From NCBI GenBank assembly GCA_035485575.1, contig DATHNW010000017.1:62001-126000 (forward strand): a stretch of 64,000 nucleotides of DNA, read 5' to 3'. Source of the stretch: DASRHD01 sp035485575. Lineage in GTDB: Bacteria; Verrucomicrobiota; Verrucomicrobiia; Opitutales; Opitutaceae. The translations under genes and the position numbers were made by a program. Shown here piece by piece: positions 34,286 through 43,705 of the stretch (positions within the stretch are counted from its first letter, which is position 1; every line of letters starts with the position of its first letter). The notes under the pieces are model-generated. The model was not told the DNA's origin and did not search any database. It was given only the letters and a program-made list of their open reading frames with translations.

Positions 34286-36448
34286 TTGACCACCGATAAA
34301 CCAGTATTCGTCGATAGTGCCAGAACAGCCCTTGAAATTGCCTTTTTCCAAGTGGGCTTGAGGAAAGGTGAACGGATTCTAATCCCGGAGCTCGTTTGCG
34401 ATGTATTATTACACCCGATTTTAGCGGCGGGGTTGATCCCCATTTATTATCCGATTACCCACGGGCTTGCTCCTGAATGGAGCCTATTGGAATCGATCAC
34501 CATGCAATCACCCTGCCGGGCCTTGATCATGGTTCACTATTTTGGCCAGCCCCAGAGCGTCGAATTGTTTCAACAATTTTGCCGGCGGCATAATCTATTG
34601 CTCGTGGAGGATAATGCGCATGGTTACGGGGGGTATCTGGCCGGAAAATCCCTGGGGTCATTTGGTGACATTGGAGTAAGTTCACCGAGAAAGATACTCG
34701 GCACCCCATCAGGTGGGGCATTGTATGGCGCCAATGCGTTTTCACTTGGACGCATTGAGAAGATGAAGCCCTTTTCAATATTCCGCCCCAGCCAGTTATT
34801 AAAGATGTCCTTGCGTTCCTGTAAGCCGGTTTGGCGTTTTGCCAGAAGTCTCGCGGATCGCTCCAAGGACTGGAGTGATCCCCGGCTGTTTCGCGAGAAG
34901 GAGAAATGTGGCCGCGGCATTGATCGTTTCTCCTTCCGCCGAATTCTTTCAGCGGATTGGAAAGCGATAGCTGGGCAACGGCGGCAGAATTGGTTGGCCT
35001 GGACCCGCTTTGCCCAAAGCAAACATTTGAGCCCTGTCTTTCCAGAAGTTCATCCTGAATCCTGCCCTTGGGCCTTCCCGGTCTATGCTAAAGATATTCA
35101 GGAGCGAAACCTCTGGTTGGCATGGGGGATGGACCATCGAATACCCTTGTTTCCCTGGCCGGCTTTGCCTGAGGAGATTATTTCCCGCGACGGCCAGGCC
35201 ATGGCGCGTTGGAGGATTTTACTATGCTTTCCGCTTGATGTTGCCCTCGTGCTTTGTGACGGCGAATCTCCGGCTTGGGAAGGATCAGTGTGCGCTGAAT
35301 CAAAGGGCGAAACAAAACAACTGGTGAAAATATTAGTTTTTAATGAATTCAGTGCGGAATTGGAAACGCATTGGAAGGCATTGGAGCCTTTCGCTGAGCA
35401 TCATGTCTTTCAGGATTACAAGTGGTTGAAATTCTGGCAGGAGACGATCGGGAGTCCCGTTTTGGGGATTAGTCCGTGGATTGGAGTCATTTTAGATGCC
35501 AATGATGAGCCAAGAATGGTTTTCCCTCTTGGCGTCCGGAGACAGTGCGGCGTTCGAGTGTTAGAGTTTCTGGGCGGTGCGCAGGGTGATTATCTCGGCC
35601 CTCTAATACACGCGATTTGGATGTTAAATATTAAAAAAATTGAGGCGGGATGGAGCCTAGCCAGTAAACAATTGCCCAAGCACGATGTCCGGCACTTTAT
35701 GAAGCTTCCAGCCAAGTGGGGCGGGGAAAACAATCCACTCGTGGAAATATGGAAAACCCGATTTCAGGACAACTCATACTCCGCGAGCCTTCCGGCAACA
35801 TTCAATGATTTTCAGGCCCGCCTTAGGACGAAGTTTAGGGCGGATACAAAAAGACAGCGAAAACGCCTCGCTGAACTTGGAGTCCTCAAATTTGAGACAG
35901 TAACCGACGCCGCCGGATGGAATCACGGAATCGAGGCGATGATCTCCCAGAAGAAGGAGCGCTGCCGGCACATGGGCGTTCCCGATATTTTTTCGGACAA
36001 CTCGATTCAGCGGTTTTACCGAGAAATACCTCGGAGTTTCGGAATAGAAGGGAGAGCCCATTTATCCGTCCTGAAACTCAATGACGAGATACTAGCCACG
36101 CATTGGGGGGCGATCTATCGAGGCAGGTTTTATTTCCTGATGCCGACATTTGCGGGAGGAAAGTGGGCGGCGTATTCAACCGGCCGCTTATTATTAGAAT
36201 GTCTCGTGGAATGGTGCATCCAAAATAACCTGAAGGTATTTGACTTCACCATTGGCGGCGAAGACTACAAGAAGGATTGGTGCGACGGGGAGATGCCATT
36301 GTATGAACATCTTCGCGCCATAACACCACTCGGCTTTCCCTGCGTCGCCTACATCCGGTTGCGACGACGTGCGCGAAGAAACAAGCAGATCTGGGGCGCT
36401 GTAAAATTCATATACTCCCGAGCCAGATATGGTGGGTGCAAAAAATAA
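34286..36448 (+). CDS. DegT/StrS-aminotransferase-like and FemAB/GNAT-like fusion
   Basis: 720 residues from a TTG with a weak ribosome site. Residues 1-340 resemble DegT/DnrJ/EryC1/StrS PLP enzymes: FVDSARTALEIAF, LIPELVCDVLL, VEDNAHGYGGYLAGKSLGS and SPRKILGTPSGG, which keeps the Asp/His and PLP-lysine positions. From about 350, KILVFNEFSAELETHW and FVFQ-like HHVFQDYKWLKFWQ introduce a BioF2/FemAB-like GNAT domain with YRGRFYFLMP, AAYSTGRLLL and KVFDFTIGGEDYKKDW. It overlaps the deacetylase gene by 20 bases. A bifunctional enzyme that aminates a sugar and then acylates it with an amino acid or acyl group is plausible; this is inference. Confidence 0.75.
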   Translation: MTTDKPVFVDSARTALEIAFFQVGLRKGERILIPELVCDVLLHPILAAGLIPIYYPITHGLAPEWSLLESITMQSPCRALIMVHYFGQPQSVELFQQFCRRHNLLLVEDNAHGYGGYLAGKSLGSFGDIGVSSPRKILGTPSGGALYGANAFSLGRIEKMKPFSIFRPSQLLKMSLRSCKPVWRFARSLADRSKDWSDPRLFREKEKCGRGIDRFSFRRILSADWKAIAGQRRQNWLAWTRFAQSKHLSPVFPEVHPESCPWAFPVYAKDIQERNLWLAWGMDHRIPLFPWPALPEEIISRDGQAMARWRILLCFPLDVALVLCDGESPAWEGSVCAESKGETKQLVKILVFNEFSAELETHWKALEPFAEHHVFQDYKWLKFWQETIGSPVLGISPWIGVILDANDEPRMVFPLGVRRQCGVRVLEFLGGAQGDYLGPLIHAIWMLNIKKIEAGWSLASKQLPKHDVRHFMKLPAKWGGENNPLVEIWKTRFQDNSYSASLPATFNDFQARLRTKFRADTKRQRKRLAELGVLKFETVTDAAGWNHGIEAMISQKKERCRHMGVPDIFSDNSIQRFYREIPRSFGIEGRAHLSVLKLNDEILATHWGAIYRGRFYFLMPTFAGGKWAAYSTGRLLLECLVEWCIQNNLKVFDFTIGGEDYKKDWCDGEMPLYEHLRAITPLGFPCVAYIRLRRRARRNKQIWGAVKFIYSRARYGGCKK

Positions 36449-37415
36449 CAATATTTCGGCAGAAAAATCGGTGGTGATTTCAATCGATTTTGAAATGCGC
36501 TGGGGTGTCCATGACCTTTACCGGTCGGACTTCAACGCTTACCGGAAGAACCTGGAGAATTGCCGGCCGGTAGTCCTAGCCACATTGGCCATGCTGGCCG
36601 CCCGAAAACTTCGGGCGACTTGGGCCACGGTGGGCGCCTTGGGTTTGAATGGCTGGGACGAATATTTTGCCTTTGCCCCGCCGGCACCAGCTTATCGCGA
36701 CCCGAGGCTCTTGGTTCGCAAGGAATATGCTGAACTTGATCCGACCGGATCTCTTCATTTTGCTCCCGATTTGATCGAGAGGATACTGGTCACGGAGGGA
36801 CAAGAACTGGGAAGCCACTCGTTCTCGCATCTTTATTTCCGTGAACCGGGCGTATTGCCGCAAGATTTTATCGATGATATGGCTGCGGTCGAAAAACTCT
36901 GGCGCGACCGCTATGGAGTTGTTCCGGTGAGCTTGGTATTTCCAAGAAACCAGAGCGCCTTTGAGGACCGGCTCGACGACACGAGTATAAAAATCTGGAG
37001 GGGATCCGAACCGGCTTGGTTCTACGATTGCACCTCGCAGAACAAAAATACGCTTTTGCCGAGGACGTTGCGGCTCGTGGACAGCGTCCTCCCTATTGTT
37101 CAGAGAGCTTCGTATCCCGAGAAGAAAATGGTGAGAGCGGGGATATTCATCCGCTTCGGACTTCCGGAAGCTTTCTGGTGGCTACAGCTTTGCAAGCTTC
37201 GGCATGAGTTGAATCGACTGTCTGCTGGGCAAATATTGCATTTGTGGTGGCATCCGCATAATCTGGGCTTTGATTTAGATAAAGGGCTCTCTCGTCTTGC
37301 CCAATTGCTTGATTTAGTATCCGAGGCCTGCTTGACTAAGCAGATTATTTCCAAGGCCATGAAGGATTTTATTTTGCCTATGGATGGAAGCTGTTTTCCT
37401 GATTTTAAAAGCTAA
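36429..37415 (+). CDS. Polysaccharide deacetylase-family protein (NodB fold)
   Basis: 328 residues. VISIDFEMRWGVHD holds the metal Asp of the NodB fold, GSHSFSHLYF the His-x3-His pair, and LVFPRNQ and LWWHPHNLG the later motifs. This group, seen in EPS and PEP-CTERM-linked polysaccharide loci, usually removes N-acetyl groups from amino sugars. The start overlaps the fusion gene. There is no clear signal peptide, so it may act in the cytoplasm on lipid-linked precursors. Confidence 0.86.
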   Translation: MVGAKNNNISAEKSVVISIDFEMRWGVHDLYRSDFNAYRKNLENCRPVVLATLAMLAARKLRATWATVGALGLNGWDEYFAFAPPAPAYRDPRLLVRKEYAELDPTGSLHFAPDLIERILVTEGQELGSHSFSHLYFREPGVLPQDFIDDMAAVEKLWRDRYGVVPVSLVFPRNQSAFEDRLDDTSIKIWRGSEPAWFYDCTSQNKNTLLPRTLRLVDSVLPIVQRASYPEKKMVRAGIFIRFGLPEAFWWLQLCKLRHELNRLSAGQILHLWWHPHNLGFDLDKGLSRLAQLLDLVSEACLTKQIISKAMKDFILPMDGSCFPDFKS

Positions 37416-37434
37416 AATAATCGACAGCTTATTT

Positions 37435-38391
37435 GTGAAAGTTGCAATTACTGGAGGCAATGGCTTTATCGGCCGAAAATTGATTGAGGCACTTATTCGG
37501 CAAGGTCACGTGGCAAACGTGTTATCGCGCAGATCGCAGCCTGCATTTTCATCCGGCATCCAGGTGGTGACGGGCGATTTGACATCCACAACTTGTCCAT
37601 TGGGTCAACTTTTAGAGGATTGTCAGGTTATATTTCACTGTGCTGGAGAGATTCGTAATATTGCAGCAATGGAGTTGCTGCACATTGATGGTACCAAAAG
37701 ATTATTGAAGGCAGCATTAAATGAGGCTGCGCTCAAACAGCGTCAAATACACTGGGTGCAGCTAAGTAGTGTTGGAGCCTATGGCCCTCCGCAAGAATCC
37801 CCCAGTGCCCGGCGTGTGGTAACTGAAGATACGCCGACCCGCCCAATTGGGGTATATGAAGTCACAAAGACTCTTTCCGATGAGCTGGTTATCCAGGCAA
37901 GCAATAGCGGCTCAATTACTTACTCAATTGTCCGGCCATCCAATGTGATTGGTGCCGGTATGTCCAACCGATCGTTGCATACGATGGGGGAGATGGTGCG
38001 TAAAGGCCTGTTTTTTTATATCGGGCGAGCTGGCGCAGTGGCTCCATACGTGCATGTCGATGACGTGGCAGAGGTGCTCCGAATTTGCGGAGTCGATCAT
38101 CGTGCCAAGGGAAAGATCTTTAACATTTCCAATGATTGCTTGCTGGAGGAAATGATAGCGGGAATGGCTTCGGCGCTAGGGGTCAGACCTCCATGGTTGA
38201 GGTTCCCCGAGGCAGGCGTTAGGATCGTCGCATGTATTGGAACCATGGTCGTCCCCATCCCGCTGACCCAAGAGCGGATCAATGCGCTTGTGGCGAGAAC
38301 GAGGTATCCCTGTCGCAAGCTAGAGCAGGAATTAGGTTTCACTCCGCGGAAGCCTGTGCCTGGCGTGATCGGTGAAATTTTGACGAAGTGA
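37435..38391 (+). CDS. NAD-dependent epimerase/dehydratase
   Basis: 318 residues from a GTG at 37435, where the Rossmann strand VKVAITGGNGFIGRKLIEAL begins; the frame is open to 37384 but the added residues overlap the deacetylase. SSVGAYGP and PIGVYEVTKTLSDEL hold the catalytic Ser and Tyr-x3-Lys. It resembles extended SDRs of the UDP-sugar epimerase/reductase group. It opens the segment leading to WbpL/WbpM. Substrate unknown. Confidence 0.83.
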   Translation: MKVAITGGNGFIGRKLIEALIRQGHVANVLSRRSQPAFSSGIQVVTGDLTSTTCPLGQLLEDCQVIFHCAGEIRNIAAMELLHIDGTKRLLKAALNEAALKQRQIHWVQLSSVGAYGPPQESPSARRVVTEDTPTRPIGVYEVTKTLSDELVIQASNSGSITYSIVRPSNVIGAGMSNRSLHTMGEMVRKGLFFYIGRAGAVAPYVHVDDVAEVLRICGVDHRAKGKIFNISNDCLLEEMIAGMASALGVRPPWLRFPEAGVRIVACIGTMVVPIPLTQERINALVARTRYPCRKLEQELGFTPRKPVPGVIGEILTK

Positions 38392-38428
38392 ATGCTTTAG
38401 TGATCGTTGCAAAGATTAGGGTGTGCAT

Positions 38429-39607
38429 ATGATTCAGGACAGGAACGCTGACCGCCGCCGGATATGCTTTGTAGCGACAATTCCATTCGCAATCAATGTC
38501 TTCCTGCGGGCACACATCAATGTGCTTAGGGCGAAATACGATGTGGTATTGGTGGCAAATGGCTCCGCCGAGAACCTGCCAGGATTGCTGGATACTCAAG
38601 TTTCTTTCATGCCGCTAAAGATCGAGCGAAAAATTTCCATCAAAAGCGATGTATTGGCGCTGATTCAACTTTGGCGCCTGTTTAGAGAGGAGGAATTTGA
38701 TAGCGTTCATTCAATTATGCCCAAGTCAGGATTGCTGTCCATGATCGCCGCAAGGTTGGCCGGAGTGAAGTTCCGCTTGCATACATTCACTGGCCAGGTA
38801 TGGGCGAATAAAACGGGTTTTAGTCGCTGGGTTTTGAAATTCCTCGATAGGATTTTAGCAAAAAACGCCACCTATATTTTAGCGGATAGTCATTCTCAAC
38901 GTGATTTCTTGATCAATAATAATATCGTCGCATCTGGAAAGATCGGAGTACTGGCTGATGGTTCGTTCGCGGGAGTTGATCTCGAGAGATTTGTCTTTAG
39001 CGAAGGGGCTCGGGAGGAAATTAGGAGATCTCACTGTATTCCGCATGAGGCCATTACGTTTATATTTCTTGGTAGGCTAAATCGGGACAAAGGCCTGGCG
39101 GACCTGGCTCGTGCCTTTGCGACGGCCGCAGTGCGGGATCCGCGCATCCATCTTATGATAGTTGGATTTGACGATGGTGGTTTCGATGAGGACTGGGCTA
39201 AATTAGGCCAGCAGTTTGTCGGACGAGTGCACCGCGCTGGATTCACTGATCGCCCGGAGAAATTTTTATCGGCTGCAGATGTGTTTTGTCTGCCCAGCTA
39301 TCGTGAGGGATTTGGCTCGGTGTTGATTGAAGCGGCGGCAGTCGGACTGCCTGCAATTGCTTCTCGTATTTATGGAATAACTGACGCGGTAGAAGATGGG
39401 GTGACGGGAATTCTTCATCAGCCCGCCTCGGATAGGGAGATTGCAGAGGCCATGTTGCTTTTAGCCTCCGACGATCGCCTTCGTCGCAAAATGGGTGATG
39501 CCGCCCGGAGCAGGGCCGTGGAAAAATTTTCTGAGGCTCGAGTTACGATGGCGTTTTTTAATTTTTATCAGGAGATGTTCAGCGGAGGAGGGGGTACGCC
39601 ACGATGA
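38429..39607 (+). CDS. Glycosyltransferase family 4 (GT-B)
   Basis: 392 residues from the ATG at 38429 (GTG at 38423 also possible). The N-terminal domain carries ICFVATIPFAINVFLRAH and FDSVHSIMPKSGLLSMIAA; the C-terminal donor domain shows IFLGRLNRDKGLADLARAF, FLSAADVFCLPSYREGFGSVLIEAAA with the conserved Glu pair, and DAVEDGVTGIL. Such retaining transferases add a sugar from a nucleotide donor to a lipid-linked chain. It lies between two SDR-type genes in the WbpV/WbpL/WbpM-like module. Confidence 0.93.
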   Translation: MIQDRNADRRRICFVATIPFAINVFLRAHINVLRAKYDVVLVANGSAENLPGLLDTQVSFMPLKIERKISIKSDVLALIQLWRLFREEEFDSVHSIMPKSGLLSMIAARLAGVKFRLHTFTGQVWANKTGFSRWVLKFLDRILAKNATYILADSHSQRDFLINNNIVASGKIGVLADGSFAGVDLERFVFSEGAREEIRRSHCIPHEAITFIFLGRLNRDKGLADLARAFATAAVRDPRIHLMIVGFDDGGFDEDWAKLGQQFVGRVHRAGFTDRPEKFLSAADVFCLPSYREGFGSVLIEAAAVGLPAIASRIYGITDAVEDGVTGILHQPASDREIAEAMLLLASDDRLRRKMGDAARSRAVEKFSEARVTMAFFNFYQEMFSGGGGTPR

Positions 39608-39695
39608 GCCAGGAGTTGGATTGCTTTGGAGATAAATGGAGCTTCCATTTCATGGAGTATATCGCTGGGGTTTCACCTATGGGGAAGTTTAACCC

Positions 39696-40658
39696 ATGTT
39701 GCTGATAACGGGTGCGACAGGTTTTGTGGGGAATGCGGTGGTCGCTCGCGCTGCGATGGAGCATCCGTTTTCTGTTCGAGTAGCTGTGCGAACAGGCGCG
39801 CCTGAATTTCAAAAAAACATCGAAACGGCATTTGTTGGCGATATGACACCGGAGACAGACTGGCGTAATGCAGTCCGTGGAGTTGATACAATTGTACATG
39901 CTGCCGCCAGAGTGCACGTCATGCGTGATTCCGCAGTCGATCCTCTGGCTGAATTTCGTCGTGTCAATGTGGCGGGTACATTGAACCTGGCGCGGCAAGC
40001 AGTCGATGCGGGGGTAAGGCGTTTTATCTTTATCAGTTCGATCAAGGTTAATGGTGAAAGTACGCTGTTGAATCGACCTTATACCGCCGCTGACGTGCCC
40101 GCGCCGGTTGATCCTTACGGCATTTCAAAGTATGAAGCTGAATTTGGTTTGACACAGCTTGCAGAGAAAACGGGGCTTGAAATGGTGATCATCCGTCCTG
40201 TGCTGGTATATGGCCCTGGCGTGCGGGCAAATTTTCTCTCCATGATGCGTTGGCTGTATCGAGGTATTCCGCTGCCACTAGGCGCAATACACAACCGACG
40301 CAGCTTGGTGGCGCTGGATAACTTAGTGGATCTTATAACTATCTGTTTGTATCATCCTGCGGCAGCCAATCAGGTCTTTCTCGTCAGCGATGGTGAGGAT
40401 CTGTCGACCACAGCACTCTTGCGACGCGCGTCGGCAGCGCTCGGCAGGCCTGGGCATTTGATTCCGGTGCCAGCGTTAGCCTTACGGTGGACCGCGCGTT
40501 TGCTGGGTAAAGTGGATTTCGCCCAGCGACTCTGTGGTTCCTTGCAGGTCGATATCAGTAAAACGCAGAAATTTCTGGGGTGGGTTCCGCCTTTGGGTAT
40601 TGATGATGCCCTGAGGCAAACGGCACAGCATTTTTTAGCCAATCTACACCGAAGATGA
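39696..40658 (+). CDS. WbpV-like UDP-sugar 4-reductase/epimerase
   Basis: 320 residues. LLITGATGFVGNAVV at the N-terminus, FISSIKVNGE with the catalytic Ser region and PYGISKYEAE with Tyr-x3-Lys, then VRPVLVYGPGVRANFLSMM-type sequence. It reads like WbpV, which in Pseudomonas reduces the WbpM product to UDP-QuiNAc, and it is followed by WbpL- and WbpM-like genes in that order. The N-acetylated 6-deoxyhexosamine assignment is an inference from family and order. Confidence 0.84.
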   Translation: MLLITGATGFVGNAVVARAAMEHPFSVRVAVRTGAPEFQKNIETAFVGDMTPETDWRNAVRGVDTIVHAAARVHVMRDSAVDPLAEFRRVNVAGTLNLARQAVDAGVRRFIFISSIKVNGESTLLNRPYTAADVPAPVDPYGISKYEAEFGLTQLAEKTGLEMVIIRPVLVYGPGVRANFLSMMRWLYRGIPLPLGAIHNRRSLVALDNLVDLITICLYHPAAANQVFLVSDGEDLSTTALLRRASAALGRPGHLIPVPALALRWTARLLGKVDFAQRLCGSLQVDISKTQKFLGWVPPLGIDDALRQTAQHFLANLHRR

Positions 40659-40706
40659 ATGCAGTGGCCATATGAATAAGATACAGGATCATCCGGTTTA
40701 AATTGT

Positions 40707-41774
40707 GTGACTGCTTTTTGTCTCAAGCTTTTCGCCATTGCGGGCATTTGCTGGGCGATGCTTTATTTCGTCAGCGTGCTCTTGCGGCGTTTTGGCGTTG
40801 TTGATAAGCCCAATGCCCGTTCCAGTCATGACATCCCTACGGTGCGTGGTGGGGGTATTGTCCTCGTGCTCGTGATTCTTGTGATGATGCTATGGCTGGC
40901 GGCAGGACACCAATCCTATCTCGTTGGTCTTGCCGTGATATTTTTTGGGCTGGCGGCAATCTCGTTCTGGGATGACTTGCGCTCCTTGAGCCCGACTTTC
41001 CGTTTTGGCGCTCAAGTGATTGCTGTGGCGTCAGCGCTGCTCTGGCTCAAGATCATCGTGCCATCCGATGGGACGATGGCTGCCGCGGACCATATTGTGT
41101 TCTTCGTCATTTCGTTCGTCTGGATGCTTGGTTATATGAATGCATTCAATTTTATGGATGGCATTAACGGTCTGGCCGGTGGACAGGCTTTAGTGACTGC
41201 ATTGGGCACAGCTATTCTGGCGCATTTGGCCGGGTTATCATGGACGCATCCGGCTCTTTTCCTGGCGCTCGTGGTTGCTGCCGCTTCGGCCGGACTCTTG
41301 CCGCACAATTTTCCCCGGGCAAAGGTGTTCATGGGCGACGTCGGAAGCGTGAGCCTTGGCTTTTTGCTGGCGGTGATTACGGTTTGGATCGCATGCGATA
41401 CCAGTTGGTGGTTGCTTCCGTGGCTTGGGCTGTTGCATGCAAACTTCGTTCTCGATACGGGCATTACCATGGTGAGGCGCGTGGCACTCGGTGAGCGATG
41501 GTATGAGGCCCACCGCGAGCATTTTTACCAGCGGCTAATCCGGGCGGGCCAAAGCCATCAAAAGGTCACCCTTAGCGAAATGGCGTTGCAAGGAGTCGTC
41601 ATGGTCCTGCTCATTGCCGTGCAACCGACTAACTGGACAGGGCGAATAATGGCCGTCGTCACGGTGCTTTTGCTTTGGAGCGGGTTCTTTCTTTACGCTG
41701 AATATACGTTTCGGCATGCTTGTCTTGGACGGATGATTAAATCTACTCCAGATCCGCGGAAGGCGCCGCTTTGA
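40707..41774 (+). CDS. WbpL/WecA-like initiating sugar-phosphate transferase (GT4-type, membrane)
   Basis: 355 residues from a GTG. About ten helices with DKPNARSSHDIPTVRGGG, ISFWDDLRSL (the DD pair), FNFMDGINGLAGG and HREHFYQRL, all characteristic of the MraY/WecA/WbpL superfamily. It transfers a HexNAc-1-phosphate to undecaprenyl phosphate on the inner membrane and so starts lipid-linked O-antigen synthesis. It overlaps the WbpM-like gene by 4 bases (TTGA). Confidence 0.93.
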   Translation: MTAFCLKLFAIAGICWAMLYFVSVLLRRFGVVDKPNARSSHDIPTVRGGGIVLVLVILVMMLWLAAGHQSYLVGLAVIFFGLAAISFWDDLRSLSPTFRFGAQVIAVASALLWLKIIVPSDGTMAAADHIVFFVISFVWMLGYMNAFNFMDGINGLAGGQALVTALGTAILAHLAGLSWTHPALFLALVVAAASAGLLPHNFPRAKVFMGDVGSVSLGFLLAVITVWIACDTSWWLLPWLGLLHANFVLDTGITMVRRVALGERWYEAHREHFYQRLIRAGQSHQKVTLSEMALQGVVMVLLIAVQPTNWTGRIMAVVTVLLLWSGFFLYAEYTFRHACLGRMIKSTPDPRKAPL

Positions 41775-43630
41775 AATACAAAGCGAAAATCATGGTCAGG
41801 CTAATTGGCTTGCTGCTGCTTTACGGCATGACGCTATCGGGCGCACTCTGGTTGTCCTACCAGCTTCGTTTTGACTTTAGCCCTGCGCCGGAATATCTGA
41901 TCCACTTCGGCCTGATTCTGACGTGCATGATCGGTTTGAAACTGGTTTTGCTCCTGGTCTTCGGGCAGTTTGGCAGCCTGTTGAGTTACTTTGGTATCCA
42001 GGACCTCGCGAGGATATTCCTGGCCACGTTGAGCGCTGCAGGCATTGCCTTGGGTGTCTGGTTTTTCAACGGCATAAGTTATGCGCCGCCGCGCGCTGTA
42101 ATACTGACCGATTTAATGCTGTCATTTCTTGCGCTATGCGCCATCCGCATGGGTTTCCGTTTGCTGCGGGAAGGCTATTTTGGCGGTGACGATGACGTCG
42201 GTGGTCAATGCCGCCAGGTCGGCATCATCGGAGCAGGTGATGTGGGTGCGTCCCTGGTCAAGGATTTGCTTATGCGACGGGGCTTCGGGATGAAGCCGGT
42301 GGCATTTTTTGACGATGATCCTGGAAAATGGAATACAAGCATTCATGGTGTGCCTGTTGCTGGTGCACCGGAGACTATTCCGGAGTTTTTGAGGAAAACG
42401 AAATTCGAGGAAGCGATCATTGCAATGCCTGGTGCCTCCGGCAAACGGGTTAAAGAAATAGTGCAGTTGGCGACGCGGGCCGGCTTAAAATCGGAAATTG
42501 TCCCTTCACTTGAGCAGCTTGTGACTGGCAAGGTGCGTGTGTCGCGCATCCGTCCAGTGGAAGTGGAGGATCTGCTTGGCCGCGAGCAGGTCTCGCTCGA
42601 TTCGGCGGCGATCGCTAAATTTATTGAAGACCGTGTGGTAATGGTGACTGGAGCCGGGGGTAGTATTGGCGGCGAACTGTGTCGACAAATCTCGCGGTAC
42701 AATCCCTCTAGGCTGCTGATGCTGGACCAGTCGGAGCCCAGCCTGTTTTTGATCGAGCAGGAAATGGTCGATGCAGGTATGGGCGCATTGGTTCAGCCAT
42801 TGGTGGCGGATATATTGGATCGGCACCGGATGCCTTATCTTTTCAAGCGGTTCAAACCACAGGTCATCTTTCATGCCGCGGCCCACAAGCATGTGTACCT
42901 CATGGAGCGCCAGCCGGCCGAGGCGATTTACAACAATAGCGTCGGCACCCGCTTGCTGGCGCAAATGGCAGCGGAGCACGGCGTGTCGGCCTTTGTGATG
43001 ATATCCACCGATAAGGCCATCAACCCAACGAGTGTGATGGGGGCCAGTAAGCGACTGGCGGAAATTTACCTGCAATCGTTGCAGGCCAATAATCATACCG
43101 CAACGAAGTTCATCATGGTGCGATTCGGAAATGTGCTCGGATCATCCGGTAGTGTTATACCGATCTTTAAAAAGCAAATTGCGGCTGGTGGGCCGGTCAC
43201 AGTGACCCATGCGGATGTCACCCGCTATTTCATGACCATTCCTGAAGCGTCAGGGTTGGTCATGCAAGCGAGCGTGCTGGGCAAGGGAGGGGAAATTTTT
43301 GTCCTCGATATGGGACAACCGGTAAAAATCGTCGATCTCGCCCGTCAAATGATTGAATTGAGCGGGTTCAGGGTGGGGGAGGATGTTGATATCAAGTTTA
43401 CTGGATTGAAGCCCGGAGAGAAGCTGTATGAAGAGTTGCAGCATCTCGATGAACATCACCTTCCGACCGGGCATCCGCGCATTATGCGCTTTGTGCCCCG
43501 TAACGACGCGCGGGAGAGCAGCGCGAAGGCAATCGCGGAAATCGAAAGTGCGCTGTATAAGGTGAGCAATAACGAGCTGAAGGCCTTGCTCAAAAAAGTG
43601 GTGTCGGAGTACACGCCGTTTTTCGACTGA
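41771..43630 (+). CDS. WbpM/CapD-like UDP-GlcNAc 4,6-dehydratase, membrane-anchored
   Basis: 619 residues from a TTG. Four N-terminal membrane helices are followed by a first Rossmann-like domain (VGIIGAGDVGASLVKDL) and the catalytic extended-SDR domain starting at VMVTGAGGSIGGELCRQI. The catalytic region reads ISTDKAINPTSVMGASKRLAE, with Met/Lys residues in place of the usual Tyr, as in the large WbpM/FlaA1-like enzymes. It makes UDP-4-keto-6-deoxy-GlcNAc. Last gene of the + strand run; a convergent gene follows after 75 bases. Confidence 0.94.
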   Translation: MKYKAKIMVRLIGLLLLYGMTLSGALWLSYQLRFDFSPAPEYLIHFGLILTCMIGLKLVLLLVFGQFGSLLSYFGIQDLARIFLATLSAAGIALGVWFFNGISYAPPRAVILTDLMLSFLALCAIRMGFRLLREGYFGGDDDVGGQCRQVGIIGAGDVGASLVKDLLMRRGFGMKPVAFFDDDPGKWNTSIHGVPVAGAPETIPEFLRKTKFEEAIIAMPGASGKRVKEIVQLATRAGLKSEIVPSLEQLVTGKVRVSRIRPVEVEDLLGREQVSLDSAAIAKFIEDRVVMVTGAGGSIGGELCRQISRYNPSRLLMLDQSEPSLFLIEQEMVDAGMGALVQPLVADILDRHRMPYLFKRFKPQVIFHAAAHKHVYLMERQPAEAIYNNSVGTRLLAQMAAEHGVSAFVMISTDKAINPTSVMGASKRLAEIYLQSLQANNHTATKFIMVRFGNVLGSSGSVIPIFKKQIAAGGPVTVTHADVTRYFMTIPEASGLVMQASVLGKGGEIFVLDMGQPVKIVDLARQMIELSGFRVGEDVDIKFTGLKPGEKLYEELQHLDEHHLPTGHPRIMRFVPRNDARESSAKAIAEIESALYKVSNNELKALLKKVVSEYTPFFD

Positions 43631-43674
43631 GGGAAGGCAGGCGAACAAATCGGGAATACAGAAAAGTAAAATGC

Positions 43675-43698
43675 AGATCGGGTTATCCCTATCGATCT
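43675..43698. terminator. Weak stem-loop between convergent genes
   Basis: AGATCG pairs with CGATCT around a 12-base loop that itself contains GGG-TTAT-CCC, followed by TTAACTTCTATTTT. It lies between the WbpM-like gene and the convergent membrane protein, the right place for a bidirectional terminator, but the stem is short and the U-tract is interrupted. Confidence 0.3.
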
Positions 43699-43705
43699 TT
43701 AACTT

